Positions 35,264-44,373 of a stretch of 64,000 bases of DNA are shown piece after piece. Positions within the stretch are counted from its first letter, which is position 1. Every line of letters begins with the position of its first letter. The notes beneath the pieces were generated by a model that did not search any database, was not told where the DNA came from, and saw only the letters and a list, made by a program, of their open reading frames with translations. Position numbers and translations under genes: made by a program. The stretch spans positions 124,001 through 188,000 of the forward strand of contig JAJEEO010000003.1 of the NCBI GenBank assembly GCA_022820925.1. Reading direction: 5' to 3'. The DNA is from Acidimicrobiia bacterium (GTDB lineage Bacteria > Actinomycetota > Acidimicrobiia > Acidimicrobiales > Poriferisodalaceae).

Positions 35264-35339
35264 CATGGTGCGCCGGCCCGCTCAGTCGGCGCTCAGCGGT
35301 GAGGCCCGTTTGGGCCAGCAGGCAGGCACGGGAGACACG

Positions 35340-36290
35340 ATGGCGTTGACAGAACGGCCCCAGCGGACGACGAACGGGCGCAAGCCGGATGGGCGGCGGG
35401 CGCACCGGTCGTACCTCAGCTACATCGACAAGTCGCGTGAGTACTACGCAGCGCACGGCTACCCGCAGCCCTACCAGTGGGCGTACAGCCACGAGGTGGC
35501 ATTCGCTCCGCTGCCGAAGCCGCTGTCGGAGTGCACCGTCGGGCTGGTCACCACGTCGTTCTTCGAGAAGGGCCGCGAGCCCGCGGGAGTGCCGGTGGCC
35601 CGGCCCAAGCAGCCCTACGCGGCTCGCTGCGACGACGCCCTCGACGGCCTGTACAACAGCGATCTCTTCTGGGACAAGGACAACACCCACACCGAGGACC
35701 TCGACACCTACCTGCCCATCAACCGGCTGCGAGAGTTCGAGGCCGAGGGGCGCATCGGCGCGCTGTCGGAGCGCTTCTACGGGATTCCCACCGACTACAG
35801 CCATCGCCGTACGCAGCGCAACGATTCGCCCCGCATCGAGGAGTGGATGCGCGCAGACGGCGTGGACGTCGCCTTCCTGGTGCCGCTCTGACCGGTGTGC
35901 CACCAGACGATCGGTCTGATCGCTCGACACCTGGAAGAGGCCGGCATTCCCACGGTGGTGGCCGGAAGCGCCCGCGACATCGTGGAGGAATGCGGCGTGG
36001 CGCGGTTCGTGTTCACCGACTTCCCCTTGGGCAACCCGACGGGCAAGCCCGGCGACGTCGACATGCAGCGTGCCATCGTGGGCACCGCACTCGACTTGCT
36101 CGAGCGCGCGTGGCTGCCGCGCACCACGGTGCAGACGCCATTCGTGTGGGACGCCGACGACAACGACGGCTGGCGTGACCACTTCATGCGCGTCGACGAC
36201 TCGAACCGGGATGCTCTGGCCGCGGCGGGCGAGGCACGTCGGCGCGATCAGGCTGCCGCGAAGGCCGACGGCCGCGCCCGGACGAGCTGA
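35340..36290 (+). CDS. GrdB/PrdB-like selenoprotein (in-frame TGA read as selenocysteine)
   Basis: A single 316-residue frame if TGA at 35889-35891 is selenocysteine (residue 184). Upstream, FEKGREPAGVPVARPKQPY and GVDVAFLVPL, and downstream, PVCHQTIGLIARHLEEAGIP, are consecutive parts of the glycine/sarcosine/betaine-reductase selenoprotein-B-like family. Relatives have Cys where the TGA falls, giving CPVC or here U-P-V-C, a redox motif. Homology continues in the same frame for 132 residues after the TGA, and a SECIS-like hairpin follows it, so a nonsense mutation is unlikely. GGGAGACACG precedes ATG at 35340. The substrate is unknown; reductive cleavage of a C-N, C-S or C-halogen bond is possible. 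Confidence 0.85.
35908..35922 (+). promoter_or_regulatory. Bacterial SECIS-like hairpin after the GrdB-like TGA
   Basis: CGATC (35908-35912), loop GGTCT, GATCG (35918-35922): a five-pair stem beginning 17 bases after the TGA, with GGU at bases 22-24. The E. coli fdhF SECIS also has an apical GGUC loop about 19-22 bases after its UGA. The stem is short. An alternative CAGAC/GTCTG pairing overlaps it. Confidence 0.6.
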
Positions 36291-36362
36291 GCAACCCGGG
36301 CACCAGCGGCAGGGCTGGCCGGCGATACCGCGCGTGGCCCCAGAGCAAACGAAAGGCCGCAC

Positions 36363-37346
36363 ATGACAGACCAACCGCGCAAGCCGCTGTTCGACCCCGC
36401 GGATGCCGACGCGCCTGACTTCGTGCCGTCAGAGCCGGCCGGTGCCGATGTCTATTCGCACCCCTCCGAGCACGGCGAGCGCATTACCGACACGCTCGTC
36501 CCCGACGTCATGATTGAAGCGTCCGGAGGCGTGACGGTTGCCGCCGACCTCTACGGCGACGACGGACCGCTAGTCCTGCTGCAGCACGGCGGCGGTCAGA
36601 CCCGCCACGCCTGGAAGGGAGCGGGCCAAGCCCTCGCCGACGGCGGCTACCGGGCGGTGTGTCTCGACGCCCGGGGTCATGGCGACTCGGACTGGGCACC
36701 GGACGGCGATTACACCACCGAGGCATCGGTGGCCGATTTGGTGGCGATCGTGGAGCACTTCGGCGAGCGGCCGGTGCTGGTGGGCGCGTCGATGGGCGGG
36801 GGAACCTCGCTGACCGCGGTCGGCGAAGGTGCTGTGGACGCACTTGCGCTCGTGCTGGTCGACACCGCGCCGCAGATCGAAGCGGCCGGCGTGCGCAAGA
36901 TCCGGGAGTTCATGGCGCAAGGCGCTGATGGATTCGCGTCGCTCGAAGAGGTGGCCGAGGCCATTGCCAACTACCAGCCGCACCGCAAGCGGCCGCGCAA
37001 CCTCGACGGGCTCGCCAAGAATGTCCGCCTCTGGCCCGACGGCCGTTATCGCTGGCACTGGGATCCCGCCTTCATGCACCGCCCGCGCAGCTTTGCCGAG
37101 CGCATCCCGCGCCAGCAGGCCGCTGCGGAGAACCTGACACTGCCGACCCTGCTGGTCCGGGGCGGCATGAGCGATGTGCTGTCAGAGGAGGGCGCCCAGT
37201 CGTTCCTCGAGACGGTGCCGCATGCGCACTACGCCAACGTGGGCGGCGCGGCGCACATGGTGGCCGGCGACCGCAACGACATCTTCGTCGAGGCGACGCT
37301 CAAGTTCCTGGCCGAATTCGTGCCCGGCGCGCACGCGCGGGCCTGA
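36363..37346 (+). CDS. Alpha/beta hydrolase
   Basis: 327 residues. The core has [14 protein letters not shown] (oxyanion-hole HGGG), [12 protein letters not shown], nucleophile elbow GASMGG with Ser143, [14 protein letters not shown] with the acid region, and a C-terminal [13 protein letters not shown] with the catalytic His. About 60 extra N-terminal residues precede the fold. It is 72 bases downstream of the selenoprotein gene on the same strand; the pairing may be functional but the ester, epoxide or haloalkane substrate is unknown. ATG at 36363 follows GAAAGG. Confidence 0.92.
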   Translation: MTDQPRKPLFDPADADAPDFVPSEPAGADVYSHPSEHGERITDTLVPDVMIEASGGVTVAADLYGDDGPLVLLQHGGGQTRHAWKGAGQALADGGYRAVCLDARGHGDSDWAPDGDYTTEASVADLVAIVEHFGERPVLVGASMGGGTSLTAVGEGAVDALALVLVDTAPQIEAAGVRKIREFMAQGADGFASLEEVAEAIANYQPHRKRPRNLDGLAKNVRLWPDGRYRWHWDPAFMHRPRSFAERIPRQQAAAENLTLPTLLVRGGMSDVLSEEGAQSFLETVPHAHYANVGGAAHMVAGDRNDIFVEATLKFLAEFVPGAHARA

Positions 37347-37411
37347 TCGCAGCCTTCGCGCCGTACCCTTGCGGCCCTTGGCCGGCGAGGCCGAGCTTCG
37401 AGAGGCACAGC

Positions 37412-37609
37412 ATGCGCGGAACAGTCAAGTTCTTCAACAACGAGAAGGGCTTCGGCTTCATCTCCCGTGAAGGCGCCGATGACGTCTTCGTCCACTTCTC
37501 CAACATCGTCGGAGAGAACTACCGGACGCTGGAGGCGGGGCAGGAGGTCGACTTCGATATCGGACCCGGCCGCAAGGGCGACGAAGCTCAGAACGTCAAG
37601 CCCGTCTGA
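37412..37609 (+). CDS. Cold-shock protein (CspA family)
   Basis: 65 residues. This is a single cold-shock domain: [18 protein letters not shown] holds RNP1 and DVFVHFSNI holds RNP2. It binds single-stranded RNA or DNA and acts as an RNA chaperone. TACCCT at 37363-37368 could be its -10 box, giving a leader of about 37 bases with GAGAGG before the ATG. It ends seven bases from the convergent DUF3467 gene. Confidence 0.96.
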   Translation: MRGTVKFFNNEKGFGFISREGADDVFVHFSNIVGENYRTLEAGQEVDFDIGPGRKGDEAQNVKPV

Positions 37610-37615
37610 GGGCAC

Positions 37616-37942
37616 TCACCCCTCCGCGTCGTCGCTGGACTCGCCGAGCGATTCGAGGCTGGACGGCGCAAGGTTCGAGGCGAACTTGGACATGTTGTCG
37701 GTGAGCGCACTGATCAGCTGTTCCACGAACTGCGGCGACATGTTGACGCGTTGCACGACGACGCCGCGCCGGGGCGACTGCTTGCCGCTGAAGTCCAGCC
37801 GTATGAAGTCGAGCGTGAACTCATAGGGCGAGTGGCGCACCACGGCAAAGTTCGACCACACACCGGCCTCGAGTTCCGGCGGCAACCGGATCTGCAGTTT
37901 CGTGCCGTCCGGCAGGGCTTCATGGGTGTTGCCGTCTGTCAC
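37616..37942 (-). CDS. DUF3467 family protein
   Basis: 108 residues with the DUF3467 pattern: WSNFAVVRHSPYEFTLDFIRLDF near the middle and RVNMSPQFVEQLISALTDNMSKF after it. Small beta-rich protein; function not established. The C-terminus is a short acidic/serine tail. It faces cspA and is followed by the BMP-type transporter genes. Confidence 0.88.
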   Translation of the reverse strand: MTDGNTHEALPDGTKLQIRLPPELEAGVWSNFAVVRHSPYEFTLDFIRLDFSGKQSPRRGVVVQRVNMSPQFVEQLISALTDNMSKFASNLAPSSLESLGESSDDAEG

Positions 37943-38011
37943 CTGCGGAAACCTACTCGGCGGCTGCGTCAGGACACTTCGCGATGCTCCTGCGGGTGAG
38001 AATGCGCGCCC

Positions 38012-38968
38012 TCAGCGCTCCTCACGCCGGTACGGCAACGTCAGCGCGGCCGGAGCGGGGCTCGGGCGGTGGCGGGCGCGGAAGCTGATTGCGATCAGCA
38101 CCACCACGGTCAGCAGGAACGGCAGGATGCCCAGCAGCGCCGGCGAGATCGTGTTGACCTCCAGCCCGAAGATCGTGAGGTCGAACGTCTGGACGCGTGG
38201 CTGCAAGGCCAGCGTGAAGCCGAACAGAAGCGAGCCGGCCGCCAGCCGTCCGGGGCGCCATGCGCCGAAGATGACCAGGGCCACGGCAATCCAGCCCCGC
38301 CCGGCGATCAAGCCCTCGGTCCAGCCTGCTGCCATGTACAGCGAGAGGAACGAGCCGGCGGCACCGGCGAATGCGCCTCCGACGAGCACAGCGCTGGTGC
38401 GCAGGAGGGTGACCGAATGGCCGACCGAGTCGGTGGTGGAAGCGGATTCGCCGACTGCGCGCAGCGCCAGGCCGAGCCGGGTGCGGCTCAGCACGAACCA
38501 CGCGGCAACTCCCAGCACGCCCGCGAGATACACCACCGGCGGCTGATCGAACAGGATCGGTCCAGCCCAAGGGATGTCGGCGAGGCCGATGATGCCGAGG
38601 TCGGTGAACACCGCATCGGCGCGTTCGCGCACGGCGTCCTGGCCGATGAATGCTGCGAAACCCAGGCCGCCGATGGTGATTGCGAGGCCCGACACGACCT
38701 GGCCGGCACCCATGATCACGCTGACCACCGCATGGACGCCCGCTGTCGCCATGCCCACGAGCGCCGCGACGGCGAAGCCGACCCAAGGACGGCCGGTGGC
38801 GATAGCCGCCATGAACCCCGTCACGGCGCCCATGGCCATCATCCCCTCGACCCCGAGGTTGAGCACCCCGGAACGCTCGGCGATGAGCTCGCCCAGACCG
38901 GCCAGGTACACGAGCGTGGCGAACTGCACGGTCGCCACCAGCAGTCCGATGACCGCGTCCTCAGACAC
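38012..38968 (-). CDS. ABC transporter permease, BMP/nucleoside type (second subunit)
   Basis: 318 residues, polytopic, resembling the YufQ/NupQ group: LAGLGELIAERSGVLNLGVEGMMAMGAVTGF near 24-54, IMGAGQVVSGLAITIGGLG, and LALRAVGESASTTDSVG, a cytoplasmic coupling loop for the ATPase. GTG at 38968 overlaps the stop of the upstream permease by eight bases, indicating translational coupling. It imports a nucleoside or similar ligand bound by the BMP lipoprotein. Confidence 0.92.
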   Translation of the reverse strand: MSEDAVIGLLVATVQFATLVYLAGLGELIAERSGVLNLGVEGMMAMGAVTGFMAAIATGRPWVGFAVAALVGMATAGVHAVVSVIMGAGQVVSGLAITIGGLGFAAFIGQDAVRERADAVFTDLGIIGLADIPWAGPILFDQPPVVYLAGVLGVAAWFVLSRTRLGLALRAVGESASTTDSVGHSVTLLRTSAVLVGGAFAGAAGSFLSLYMAAGWTEGLIAGRGWIAVALVIFGAWRPGRLAAGSLLFGFTLALQPRVQTFDLTIFGLEVNTISPALLGILPFLLTVVVLIAISFRARHRPSPAPAALTLPYRREER

Positions 38969-40145
38969 CGGACGCTCCTGCGCTCGCTGGATTCTCGGTG
39001 GCGTCGGCATCGGTCCCGCTGCCCACGGGCCGCACCCAGCGCACGCGGTAGTTCAGCAGCACCGCCGCGACCAGCGCGCCGATGAGGATCATGGCCTGCA
39101 GGATCGTGGCGATCGAGCTCGTGACACCGAGCGTCTGGATGGATTGGCCGCCCCGCAGCACCGCACCGAACACGAACGCCACCACGGCGACGCCTGACGG
39201 TCGCATCAGCGCGAGCGCCGCCACGATGATCCCGGCGAAGCCGTAACCGCTCGACAAACCTGGCTCGAGCCGGGTGGCGGTGCCGGTCAGCTCGATCGCT
39301 CCGGCAAGGCCTGCCAGCCCACCCGACAGCAGCAGCGCCGTCAGCACCTTGCGCTGCAGCGAGATGCCGGCATAGCGAGCGGTTGCCGGCGACGAACCCG
39401 CCATGCGCAGCTCGTAGCCCCACGCCGTGCGCGAGACGGCCAGCCAGAACGCCAGCAGCAGCGCCGCTGCGAACAGCACGCCGATGTGGACCTGGCCGAA
39501 CAGCCCAGGCAGCGAGGCCTGGTCGGGCAACGGCGAGATCTGGGCAAACCCGAACGACTCGGGGTCCTTCCACGGACCCACCTTGAGCCATTCCACGATG
39601 CGTATCGCCACTTCGACCAGCATCAGCGTGGTGATGATCTCGCTCACACCGAGGTAGGCCCGAGCCAGTGCGGGCCCCACCACCAGCACCACACCGCCCA
39701 CGGCACCGGCAACCAGCATCAGCACGATCAGCACGGGGCCGGGCAGGTCGCCGGCCACCATGGCGAATCCGGCCGCGACGGTGGCACCCGCCATCATCTG
39801 GCCCTCCGCGCCAATGTTCCACAGGCCCATCGAGCCCGCCACCGCCACGGCCAGCCCGGCGATCGCCAGCGGCGTGGCACGCAGCAGCGTCCGCGACAGC
39901 GCGTCGAACCCGCCGAGCGATGACTCGGCCATGCGCTCATACACCGCGACCGGATCGTTGCCCGAACCCCACAGCAGCATCGCCCCGGCGATCAGCGCCA
40001 GCACGATGCCGATCACGAACGCGATGGCCTGGGCGGCCGGCGCAACCCGGGCCCGCCGCTGCAGCACCGGCCGAACGATGACGCGATGCCAGCGCGCCCG
40101 GCCGCGGGCGACCGTGTGCAGCGGGGCGTGTGTCGGCTCGGTCAC
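38961..40145 (-). CDS. ABC transporter permease, BMP/nucleoside type (first subunit)
   Basis: 394 residues. The YufP/NupP pattern is clear: AIAGLAVAVAGSMGLWNIGAEGQMMAGA near 93-120, YLGVSEIITTLMLVEVA and MAGSSPATARYAGISLQRKV (coupling helix). About 45 N-terminal residues are Arg-rich and cytoplasmic. ATG at 40145 overlaps the ATPase stop by four bases. It forms the channel with the next gene. Confidence 0.92.
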   Translation of the reverse strand: MTEPTHAPLHTVARGRARWHRVIVRPVLQRRARVAPAAQAIAFVIGIVLALIAGAMLLWGSGNDPVAVYERMAESSLGGFDALSRTLLRATPLAIAGLAVAVAGSMGLWNIGAEGQMMAGATVAAGFAMVAGDLPGPVLIVLMLVAGAVGGVVLVVGPALARAYLGVSEIITTLMLVEVAIRIVEWLKVGPWKDPESFGFAQISPLPDQASLPGLFGQVHIGVLFAAALLLAFWLAVSRTAWGYELRMAGSSPATARYAGISLQRKVLTALLLSGGLAGLAGAIELTGTATRLEPGLSSGYGFAGIIVAALALMRPSGVAVVAFVFGAVLRGGQSIQTLGVTSSIATILQAMILIGALVAAVLLNYRVRWVRPVGSGTDADATENPASAGASGV

Positions 40146-41686
40146 GCTTGCGCCGTTCCGGCCATGGCAGCCCCGACTTCGGCCCGGGTGACCTGCGTGG
40201 GATCCATGCGGGCCGCCACCTCGCCCTCGTACATCACGATCAGCCGGTCCGACAGGGCGAGCAGTTCGTCGAGGTCTTCGGAGATCAGCAGCACGCCGAC
40301 GCCCGCGGCCCGCTGCGCAACGATCTGCGACTGGATGGCAGCAATGCCTGCCACGTCGAGGCCGCGGGTCGGCTGCGCCGCTACGAGCACCTTGGGCTCG
40401 CCGGTCAGCTCACGTCCGAGCAGCAGACGCTGCAGGTTGCCGCCCGACAGGGCGCTCACGGGTTCGTGCACGCGTCCCACCTGCACGCCGAAGCGCTCGA
40501 CGAGGCGCCTGCAGAAATCCTCGCAGCGACGCAGGTCCAGCATCATCCTGCGTCTCATCGACCGGTAGGAGCGCACGACCGCGTTGTCGACCACCGACAT
40601 GGTGGGTGCCAGCCCCACGCCGAGCCTGTCCTCGGGCACGTACGCCAGCCCGGCCCGTGAGCGAGCCCGCGGCGAGGCGCCGGTGATGTCGGCCTCTTCG
40701 AGCTGCATGGTGCCTGCGGTGGTCGGGCGCAGCCCGGCGATTGCTTCGGCCAGCTCTCGCTGCCCGTTGCCCGAGACACCAGCGACCCCGACGATCTCGC
40801 CGGCACGTACATCGATGTCGACCGAGTGCAGCGCCGGCAGCCCGCGGTCGCTGAGCGCCGACACGCCTTCGAGCGCGAGCACGACGTCGCCGCTGGGCTG
40901 ATCGGTCGGACGCTGGATCTCTGCCGCTGCTTCGCCCACCATCATCTCGGCCAGGTCGGAGCGGTCGATGCCCGCGAGGCTGCGCGGCTGCGCCACGGTC
41001 ACCCCGTTGCGCAGCACGGTCGCCTCGTCGCACACCGACAGCACTTCGTCCAGCTTGTGGCTGATGTAGATGACCGATCGGCCTCGATCGGCCATCGAGC
41101 GCAGCGTCAGGCCCAGATCGGCTGCCTCGGCCGGGGTCAGGACCGCCGTCGGCTCATCCAGCACCAGCACATCGGCGTCGCGCCACAGCGCCTTGAGGAT
41201 CTCGACGCGCTGGCGCTCGCCGACCGAGAGCTGCCACACGGGCCGCGAAGGGTCGGTCTGCAGCGAGTACGTGGCTGCCAGGTGGGCGACCCGCTCGATG
41301 ATCTGGCCCATGTCCAGATAGCGGGGTGCCGAGCCCAGCACCACGTTCTCGAACACGGTGAGGGTGGGCACCAGGCGGAACTCCTGGTGGACCATGCCGA
41401 TGCCCGCGGCGATCGCGTCGGCGGGGGAGTGAAACTGGCGTTGGCGGCCGTGCACCCAGATCTCGCCGTCGTCGGGCAGGTACACACCGCCCAGAACGTT
41501 GACCAGCGACGTCTTGCCGGCGCCGTTCTCGCCGAGCAACGCATGGATGGTGCCTGCGCGCACGGTGAGATTGGCGTCGTCGCAGGCGACGACCCCGGGG
41601 AATTCCTTGCGGATGCCGCGCAGGTCGACGACAACGCGACCGTCGCCGGATCCGGGGGACACCGCGGCATCCCCCGGATCCGACAT
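40142..41686 (-). CDS. Two-domain ABC ATPase of a BMP-type transporter
   Basis: 514 residues with two ATPase halves, as in sugar- and nucleoside-type importers. The first has Walker A GENGAGKTS near 50-58, signature LSVGERQRVEILKAL and Walker B VLVLDEPTAVLTP. The second has a degenerate Walker A GVSGNGQRE, signature LSGGNLQRLLLGRE and AAQPTRGLDV. ATG at 41686 is the only start that keeps the conserved first strand. A long inverted repeat covers codons 2-14, just after the binding-protein gene. Confidence 0.93.
   Translation of the reverse strand: MSDPGDAAVSPGSGDGRVVVDLRGIRKEFPGVVACDDANLTVRAGTIHALLGENGAGKTSLVNVLGGVYLPDDGEIWVHGRQRQFHSPADAIAAGIGMVHQEFRLVPTLTVFENVVLGSAPRYLDMGQIIERVAHLAATYSLQTDPSRPVWQLSVGERQRVEILKALWRDADVLVLDEPTAVLTPAEAADLGLTLRSMADRGRSVIYISHKLDEVLSVCDEATVLRNGVTVAQPRSLAGIDRSDLAEMMVGEAAAEIQRPTDQPSGDVVLALEGVSALSDRGLPALHSVDIDVRAGEIVGVAGVSGNGQRELAEAIAGLRPTTAGTMQLEEADITGASPRARSRAGLAYVPEDRLGVGLAPTMSVVDNAVVRSYRSMRRRMMLDLRRCEDFCRRLVERFGVQVGRVHEPVSALSGGNLQRLLLGRELTGEPKVLVAAQPTRGLDVAGIAAIQSQIVAQRAAGVGVLLISEDLDELLALSDRLIVMYEGEVAARMDPTQVTRAEVGAAMAGTAQA
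41647..41682 (-). promoter_or_regulatory. Perfect 13-bp inverted repeat at the binding-protein/ATPase junction
   Basis: CGGATCCGGGGGA (41647-41659) and TCCCCCGGATCCG (41670-41682) pair completely across a ten-base loop. The structure would fold in the mRNA from the fifth base of the ATPase frame, 33 bases after the lipoprotein stop. It likely reduces translation of, or read-through into, the membrane parts and protects the lipoprotein mRNA from 3' decay. Confidence 0.7.
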
Positions 41687-41714
41687 CGGTTTCAGTGCTG
41701 TTCGTCCAGACGGA

Positions 41715-42905
41715 TCAGGGGCTGGCGTCACCCACGACGCCTTCGACGAACCAGTCCATGCCCAGCATCGGCCCGTCTTCCATGGTCTCGCCTGCGGCGA
41801 CTCGCTCGGCGCCGTCCTGATCGTTGATCGGGCCGGTGAAGACGTCCCAGGCGCCGGAGCGGATCTGCTCGGCTGCGTCGGCAATGCGGTCGGCGACATC
41901 GCCGGGCACATCGGCGGACAGCTCAGCGAGCTGGACGATGCCGTCGTCCATGCCACCCCAGTACGCACCCGGTGTGTAGGTGCCGGCTGCCACGGCCTCG
42001 ATGGTGCGGGCGTAGCGCGGGCCCCAGTGCCAGACCGGCGCCGTGATGAACGCCTCCGGCGCGAAGTTGCGCATATCGGAGTTGTAGGCCACCCAGCGAG
42101 CGCCGGCGTCTTGTGCTGCGACGCCTGCGGCCGTCGAGTCCTGGTGCATCGCGATCACGTCAGCGCCGGCTTCGAGCAGCGCCGAGGCGGTGTCGCCCTC
42201 GACTGCGGGGTCGAACCAGGTGAACGTCCAGTTGACGTGCACCTCAGCGCTCGGGTTGACCTCTCGCACGCCCAGGGTGAAGGCGTTGATGCCACGGATC
42301 ACCTCAGGGATCGGGAAGGCTGCGACGTAGCCGATCTGGCCGCTCTGCGTCATGGCACCGGCTGCCATGCCCGAGAGGTAACGCGGCTGGTACATGCGGC
42401 CGAAGAAGTTGCCGAAGTTGGAGTCGTTCATCTTGAAGCCCGAGGCGTGCTCGAACACGACATCGGGATACTCGGCGGCCAGCTCCTCCATCGGGTCCAT
42501 GTAGCCGAACGATGTGCCGAAGATGATGTTCGCGCCCTCGTTCTCGATGAAGTCGACGGCGACCTCCTTGAACGCCTCGGCGTTCTCGGGGATGCTCTCG
42601 ACGACGAGCGTCGTTGCCCCGGTCTGTTCCTCGGCGAAGATGCGGCCCTGGTCGTGAGCCCAGTTCCAGCCGGCATCGCCGACCGGTCCCACCAAGATGA
42701 ACGCCGCGGTGATGTCCTCCGCCGACATGCCCTCTGGCTCAGGCTCTGGCTCCTCGGCCGGCGGGGCCGTCGTTGCGGGTGCTGCGGTGGTGGCCGGGGC
42801 CGCAGCCGTGTCGGCTGCTTCCTCGTCGTCGGTGCCGCACGCGGCGCTGACCAGTGCTATGGCGGCAAGCGCGGTGGCTAGCCGTATCAGAGTCCTCGAA
42901 CGCAT
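41715..42905 (-). CDS. BMP-family substrate-binding lipoprotein
   Basis: 396 residues. The signal peptide ends LVSAAC with lipidated Cys23, followed by an Ala/Thr/Pro then Glu/Pro linker to about residue 60. The fold has AFILVGPVGDAGWNWAHDQGR near 68-88, IIFGTSFGYMDPMEELAAEYPDV near 128-150 and a C-terminal Trp/Tyr-rich pocket. The BMP family binds nucleosides or related compounds. GAGAGGGAG precedes ATG at 42905. A TAGGCT box on the minus strand at 42958-42963 may be its -10. Confidence 0.93.
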   Translation of the reverse strand: MRSRTLIRLATALAAIALVSAACGTDDEEAADTAAAPATTAAPATTAPPAEEPEPEPEGMSAEDITAAFILVGPVGDAGWNWAHDQGRIFAEEQTGATTLVVESIPENAEAFKEVAVDFIENEGANIIFGTSFGYMDPMEELAAEYPDVVFEHASGFKMNDSNFGNFFGRMYQPRYLSGMAAGAMTQSGQIGYVAAFPIPEVIRGINAFTLGVREVNPSAEVHVNWTFTWFDPAVEGDTASALLEAGADVIAMHQDSTAAGVAAQDAGARWVAYNSDMRNFAPEAFITAPVWHWGPRYARTIEAVAAGTYTPGAYWGGMDDGIVQLAELSADVPGDVADRIADAAEQIRSGAWDVFTGPINDQDGAERVAAGETMEDGPMLGMDWFVEGVVGDASP

Positions 42906-43076
42906 GATCTCCCTCTCCGTTCGCGCCCGCGAGGCACGCTCGGGGCGATCAGGATCGAGCCTAATCTCGCTGGCCAGAGCGCACGGCCAGCGTTGCGACC
43001 GTTATCGACCAGCGCCGGGACGGCCGCGTGCATCCGAGTCGGGCGCGACACCGCTCGCCGGCGTCCCGAGTCTGGC

Positions 43077-44348
43077 TCAGAACGGGTTGAACTCGAGGCC
43101 CAGGACGTGGCGGCCGACTTGGTGGGTGATGCGGTCGTAGTGCACGTTGATGTGCACCGGCATCGCCCGGAAGTCGCGATAACGACGTTCGAACGTGCCG
43201 CCCTCCCGCAGTGCCGTGCCGCCCTGGGCACGGTTCAGCATGGCCATTGCTTCGTCGAGTTGTTCCACCGCCATGGTGGTCACGGCCATCTGCCGCAGGT
43301 AGTCGCTCTCGTCGGGGGCGACGTCGGCCTCGATGCGGCGGTCCACGTCGAAGCAGCCGGCTTCGGTGGCCGCTGCGGCTGCCGCCACGAGCGACGCGGC
43401 GCGGCCGAAGTTGATCTGCACCGTCGGCCGCTCGGTCATCTCGCCGCCGATGATCACCCGCCGTCCCGCCGCCTGGGAGACTGCCTCTGACAGGGTGCGC
43501 CGCACCAGGCCCACTGCCATCCAGGCCAGCCACAGGTCCGAGATGCCCACCCAGTCCTCGCGGTAGCGGGGGTGCACCACCGGGATCGTCCGCAACGACT
43601 CGGCGCGGTTCACGCCGTACCAGGGCACACAGTCGTCGAGACGCACCGGGACATCGGTGTAGTGGACGTCGTCGGTGGCCGAGGCTCGCAGCCCCGAGCC
43701 GTCCCAGGACGGGTCGATCTTGATGCCTTCGGTCTTGGTGGGCACGATCGTGAAGCGGATGTCCATCGGTCGCTTGGGCTTGCCGTCGTCGCCGGCGATG
43801 GCGAAGGCCACCCCGCAGTAGTCGGCGTAGCGGGCCCCGGTCCCCCAGCGCCCGGTGCCGTTCAGGACGGCCACATCGCCGTCGATGCGCCCGTACACCG
43901 AGCTGCGGGCGCCGCCGGGGAACGAAACCCAGTGACCCTTGCTGACGATGTCGGCGAGGAAGTCCTGCTGTTCGGGCCCCATCGCGCCCACGAACAGGTG
44001 GAACACGCACAGGTGGTTCCACAGGCACCATGCCAGGCTCGGGCAGCGGGCAGCAACTGCTTCGAGCTCACGGCCCATGTGCAGGATCGTCTCTTCGACA
44101 CCGCCGATGTTGCGGGTGGCCGACATGCGCATGAAGTCGGTGCCCCGGATGGCCTCCACCACATCGCTCGCGACCGAGCGACTCTGATCGGCCGCGACCG
44201 CCTGTTCCTCGATCATGTCGAGGAACGGCGCGATCCTCAGCCCGTCGGTCGGCGCCGGAAGCAGCAGTTCGACGTTTTCGATTCCCAGTGCCGGGGACCC
44301 AGTCGAGCCGTCAGAAGCCGCTGCGCCGGTGTCCGGTTCTCCCGCCAT
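43077..44348 (-). CDS. Acyl-CoA-dehydrogenase-fold flavoprotein, probably a flavin monooxygenase
   Basis: 423 residues in the group resembling two-component flavin monooxygenases (HpaB/DszC/HsaA-like) rather than true acyl-CoA dehydrogenases. FMRMSATRNIGGVEETI, RCPSLAWCLWNHLCVFH, WVSFPGGARSSVYGRIDGDVAVLNGTGRWGTGA and SWDGSGLRASATDDV are the recognisable blocks. The C-terminus lacks the Y-E-G-T catalytic motif. A reductase partner is not seen. It lies 25 bases after the copper amine oxidase gene but has its own TACTGT box. Confidence 0.78.
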   Translation of the reverse strand: MAGEPDTGAAASDGSTGSPALGIENVELLLPAPTDGLRIAPFLDMIEEQAVAADQSRSVASDVVEAIRGTDFMRMSATRNIGGVEETILHMGRELEAVAARCPSLAWCLWNHLCVFHLFVGAMGPEQQDFLADIVSKGHWVSFPGGARSSVYGRIDGDVAVLNGTGRWGTGARYADYCGVAFAIAGDDGKPKRPMDIRFTIVPTKTEGIKIDPSWDGSGLRASATDDVHYTDVPVRLDDCVPWYGVNRAESLRTIPVVHPRYREDWVGISDLWLAWMAVGLVRRTLSEAVSQAAGRRVIIGGEMTERPTVQINFGRAASLVAAAAAATEAGCFDVDRRIEADVAPDESDYLRQMAVTTMAVEQLDEAMAMLNRAQGGTALREGGTFERRYRDFRAMPVHINVHYDRITHQVGRHVLGLEFNPF

Positions 44349-44354
44349 CCGGCC

Positions 44355-44360
44355 ACAGTA
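44355..44360 (-). promoter_or_regulatory. Putative -10 box (TACTGT), leaderless start
   Basis: On the minus strand TACTGT, six bases, ATG at 44348. It lies inside the end of the preceding gap and amine oxidase region, so the flavoprotein may have its own transcript. Confidence 0.35.
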
Positions 44361-44373
44361 GGCCGCGCTGACC

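Noticed and set aside
35340..35891. Reading the GrdB-like gene as a 183-residue protein ending at TGA, or as a pseudogene
   Set aside because: Family sequence continues in the same frame immediately after the TGA for 132 residues, the TGA replaces a redox Cys, and a SECIS-like hairpin follows.
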